From positions 186,001 to 250,000 of the forward strand of contig CAJIYJ010000005.1 of the NCBI GenBank assembly GCA_905181625.1: a stretch of 64,000 bases of DNA, given 5' to 3'. Under the pieces are notes generated by a model that made no database searches, had not been told where the DNA came from, and was given only the letters and a program-made list of their open reading frames with translations. Every line of letters begins with the position of its first letter. Within the stretch, counting starts at the first letter, position 1. This document shows, one piece after another, positions 63,529-64,000 of the stretch. The stretch is from an uncultured Flavobacteriaceae bacterium. Lineage in GTDB: Bacteria; Bacteroidota; Bacteroidia; Flavobacteriales; Flavobacteriaceae. Made by a program: the position numbers and the translations under genes.

Positions 63529-63538
63529 TTTTTAGATT

Positions 63539-63907
63539 ATGATAGAAATTAAATTAAAAAACGTTCGTTGCTATTCTTATCATGGGTGTTTAAAAGAAGA
63601 AACACTTATAGGGAGTGAGTATCTGGTTAGCCTAAGTGTAAAGGCAAAGCTCGGAAAAAGCCACCTCACAGACAGCTTAGAAGACGCGGTAGATTATGTG
63701 TTTTTAAATGCGGTTATAAAAGAAGAAATGGCTATTTCAAGCAAGCTTTTAGAAACAGTTGTGAAAAAAATATGTGACAGGGTTCTCTCTGAAGAAAAAA
63801 GAGTTTTAGAGGTAACCGTTAGAGTCAGCAAACTATGTCCCCCTATAAATGGTGATGCTGAAAGTGTTTCTGTAAAAATAACAGAAAAAAGAGAAGAAAA
63901 TTTTTAA
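63539..63907 (+). CDS. folB: Dihydroneopterin aldolase
   Basis: Folate biosynthesis enzyme that releases glycolaldehyde from dihydroneopterin. 122 aa, normal length. IKLKNVRCYSYHGCLKEE with catalytic Tyr/Glu region, DSLEDAVDYVFLNAVIKEEM, LLETVVKKICDRVL and a C-terminal TVRVSKLCPPINGDAESVSV with the essential Lys. Followed after 25 nt by tRNA-Cys. Confidence 0.94.
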   Translation: MIEIKLKNVRCYSYHGCLKEETLIGSEYLVSLSVKAKLGKSHLTDSLEDAVDYVFLNAVIKEEMAISSKLLETVVKKICDRVLSEEKRVLEVTVRVSKLCPPINGDAESVSVKITEKREENF

Positions 63908-63914
63908 AAAAATG

Positions 63915-63922
63915 TATTTTTG
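63915..63922 (+). promoter_or_regulatory. -7 element of tRNA-Cys
   Basis: TATTTTTG, exact consensus, 10 nt before the mature tRNA 5' end and just after the folB stop (63905-63907). Confidence 0.55.
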
Positions 63923-63932
63923 AGCTCGAAAT

Positions 63933-64000
63933 GGCACTGTGGCCGAGTGGCTAGGCAGAGCTCTGCAAAAGCTTCTACAGCGGTTCGAATCCGCTCGGTG
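63933..64000 (+). tRNA. tRNA-Cys(GCA), 3' end cut by window
   Basis: 68 of about 71-74 nt are visible. Acceptor GGCACTG pairs with the terminal CGGTG (rest outside the window); D-arm GGCCGAGTGGCTAGGC; anticodon stem GAGCT/AGCTT with loop CTGCAAA, anticodon GCA (Cys); T-arm AGCGG-TTCGAAT-CCGCT. All arms fold, so the gene is intact as far as visible. Confidence 0.93.

Noticed and set aside
1-64000. Insertion sequences, prophage, toxin-antitoxin, CRISPR, rRNA genes
   Set aside because: No transposase, integrase, phage structural gene, repeat array or rRNA sequence was recognised on either strand.

Overview
The window looks like a chromosomal segment of a marine Flavobacteriia-type Bacteroidetes with a small, AT-rich, tightly packed genome. 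Supporting evidence: conserved flavobacterial neighbourhoods (ileS / TraR-DksA-like / lspA; DUF177-rpmF-fabH-accB-accC; dut-atpG; DUF4254-GT9; GH3-M23), a T9SS PorW/SprE-like lipoprotein, a CarboxypepD_reg-like TonB receptor, DUF3784/DUF4292/DUF4837/DUF5687/DUF6341-type proteins, and repeated Bacteroidetes -7 promoter elements (TAnnTTTG, sometimes with TTG 19-22 nt upstream). Genus cannot be named from the sequence alone. There is no stretch above 300 bp without a gene; the largest gaps (8751-8897, 19720-19841, 30723-30870, 40586-40787, 54716-54873, 58046-58162) hold promoters, a weak hairpin/repeat, or nothing I can recognise.

Layout. 1-8.75 kb: end of ileS, a DksA-like protein, lspA, then 5-FCL and a DUF3784 protein on the minus strand, uvrC, a DUF3108 protein, an M23 lipoprotein and pgi. 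8.9-11.7 kb: a monocistronic TonB-dependent receptor closed by a strong bidirectional terminator. 11.7-24.3 kb: recJ-rsmI, tdk-alr, asd, a fatty-acid-initiation/translation operon (pdxA, DUF177, rpmF, fabH, accB, accC), ribE, an EnvC-like protein with a DUF4292 lipoprotein. 24.3-33.9 kb: a long minus-strand run with a nucleotidyltransferase, dut, all the ATP synthase genes normally found in the flavobacterial main operon (a, c, b, delta, alpha, gamma), AtpZ, a bactofilin and PorW. 34-40.6 kb: ABC transporter pair, a PaaE-like reductase, GT9 + DUF4254, a small membrane protein, purD.

40.7-48.7 kb is the accessory-looking part: an UpxY/NusG-like antiterminator under a near-ideal promoter, a Wza-like SLBB exporter, a Wzz chain-length protein, a WecA/TagO-like phosphoglycosyltransferase, and two paralogous single-pass membrane proteins, each with a kelch-like extracytoplasmic part and a cytoplasmic domain that reads like a winged helix. 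These two flank the WecA-like gene and look like transmembrane one-component regulators of surface-polysaccharide synthesis; this is the best candidate for an undescribed system here.

48.7-64 kb: GH3 + M23, tatA, DUF4837 lipoprotein, pgk, holB, a methyltransferase, mnmG-ybeY flanked by two parS-like palindromes (one of which also encodes the C-terminus of YbeY), an AlkB-type hydroxylase, gltX, an SPFH protein, glnS, folB and a tRNA-Cys cut by the window end. The parS sites next to mnmG suggest that this end lies in the replication-origin region of the chromosome.

General traits: eleven convergent gene pairs, six of which overlap at their 3' ends; several genes begin with TTG; and several promoters sit so close to the start codon that the mRNA would be leaderless or nearly so.
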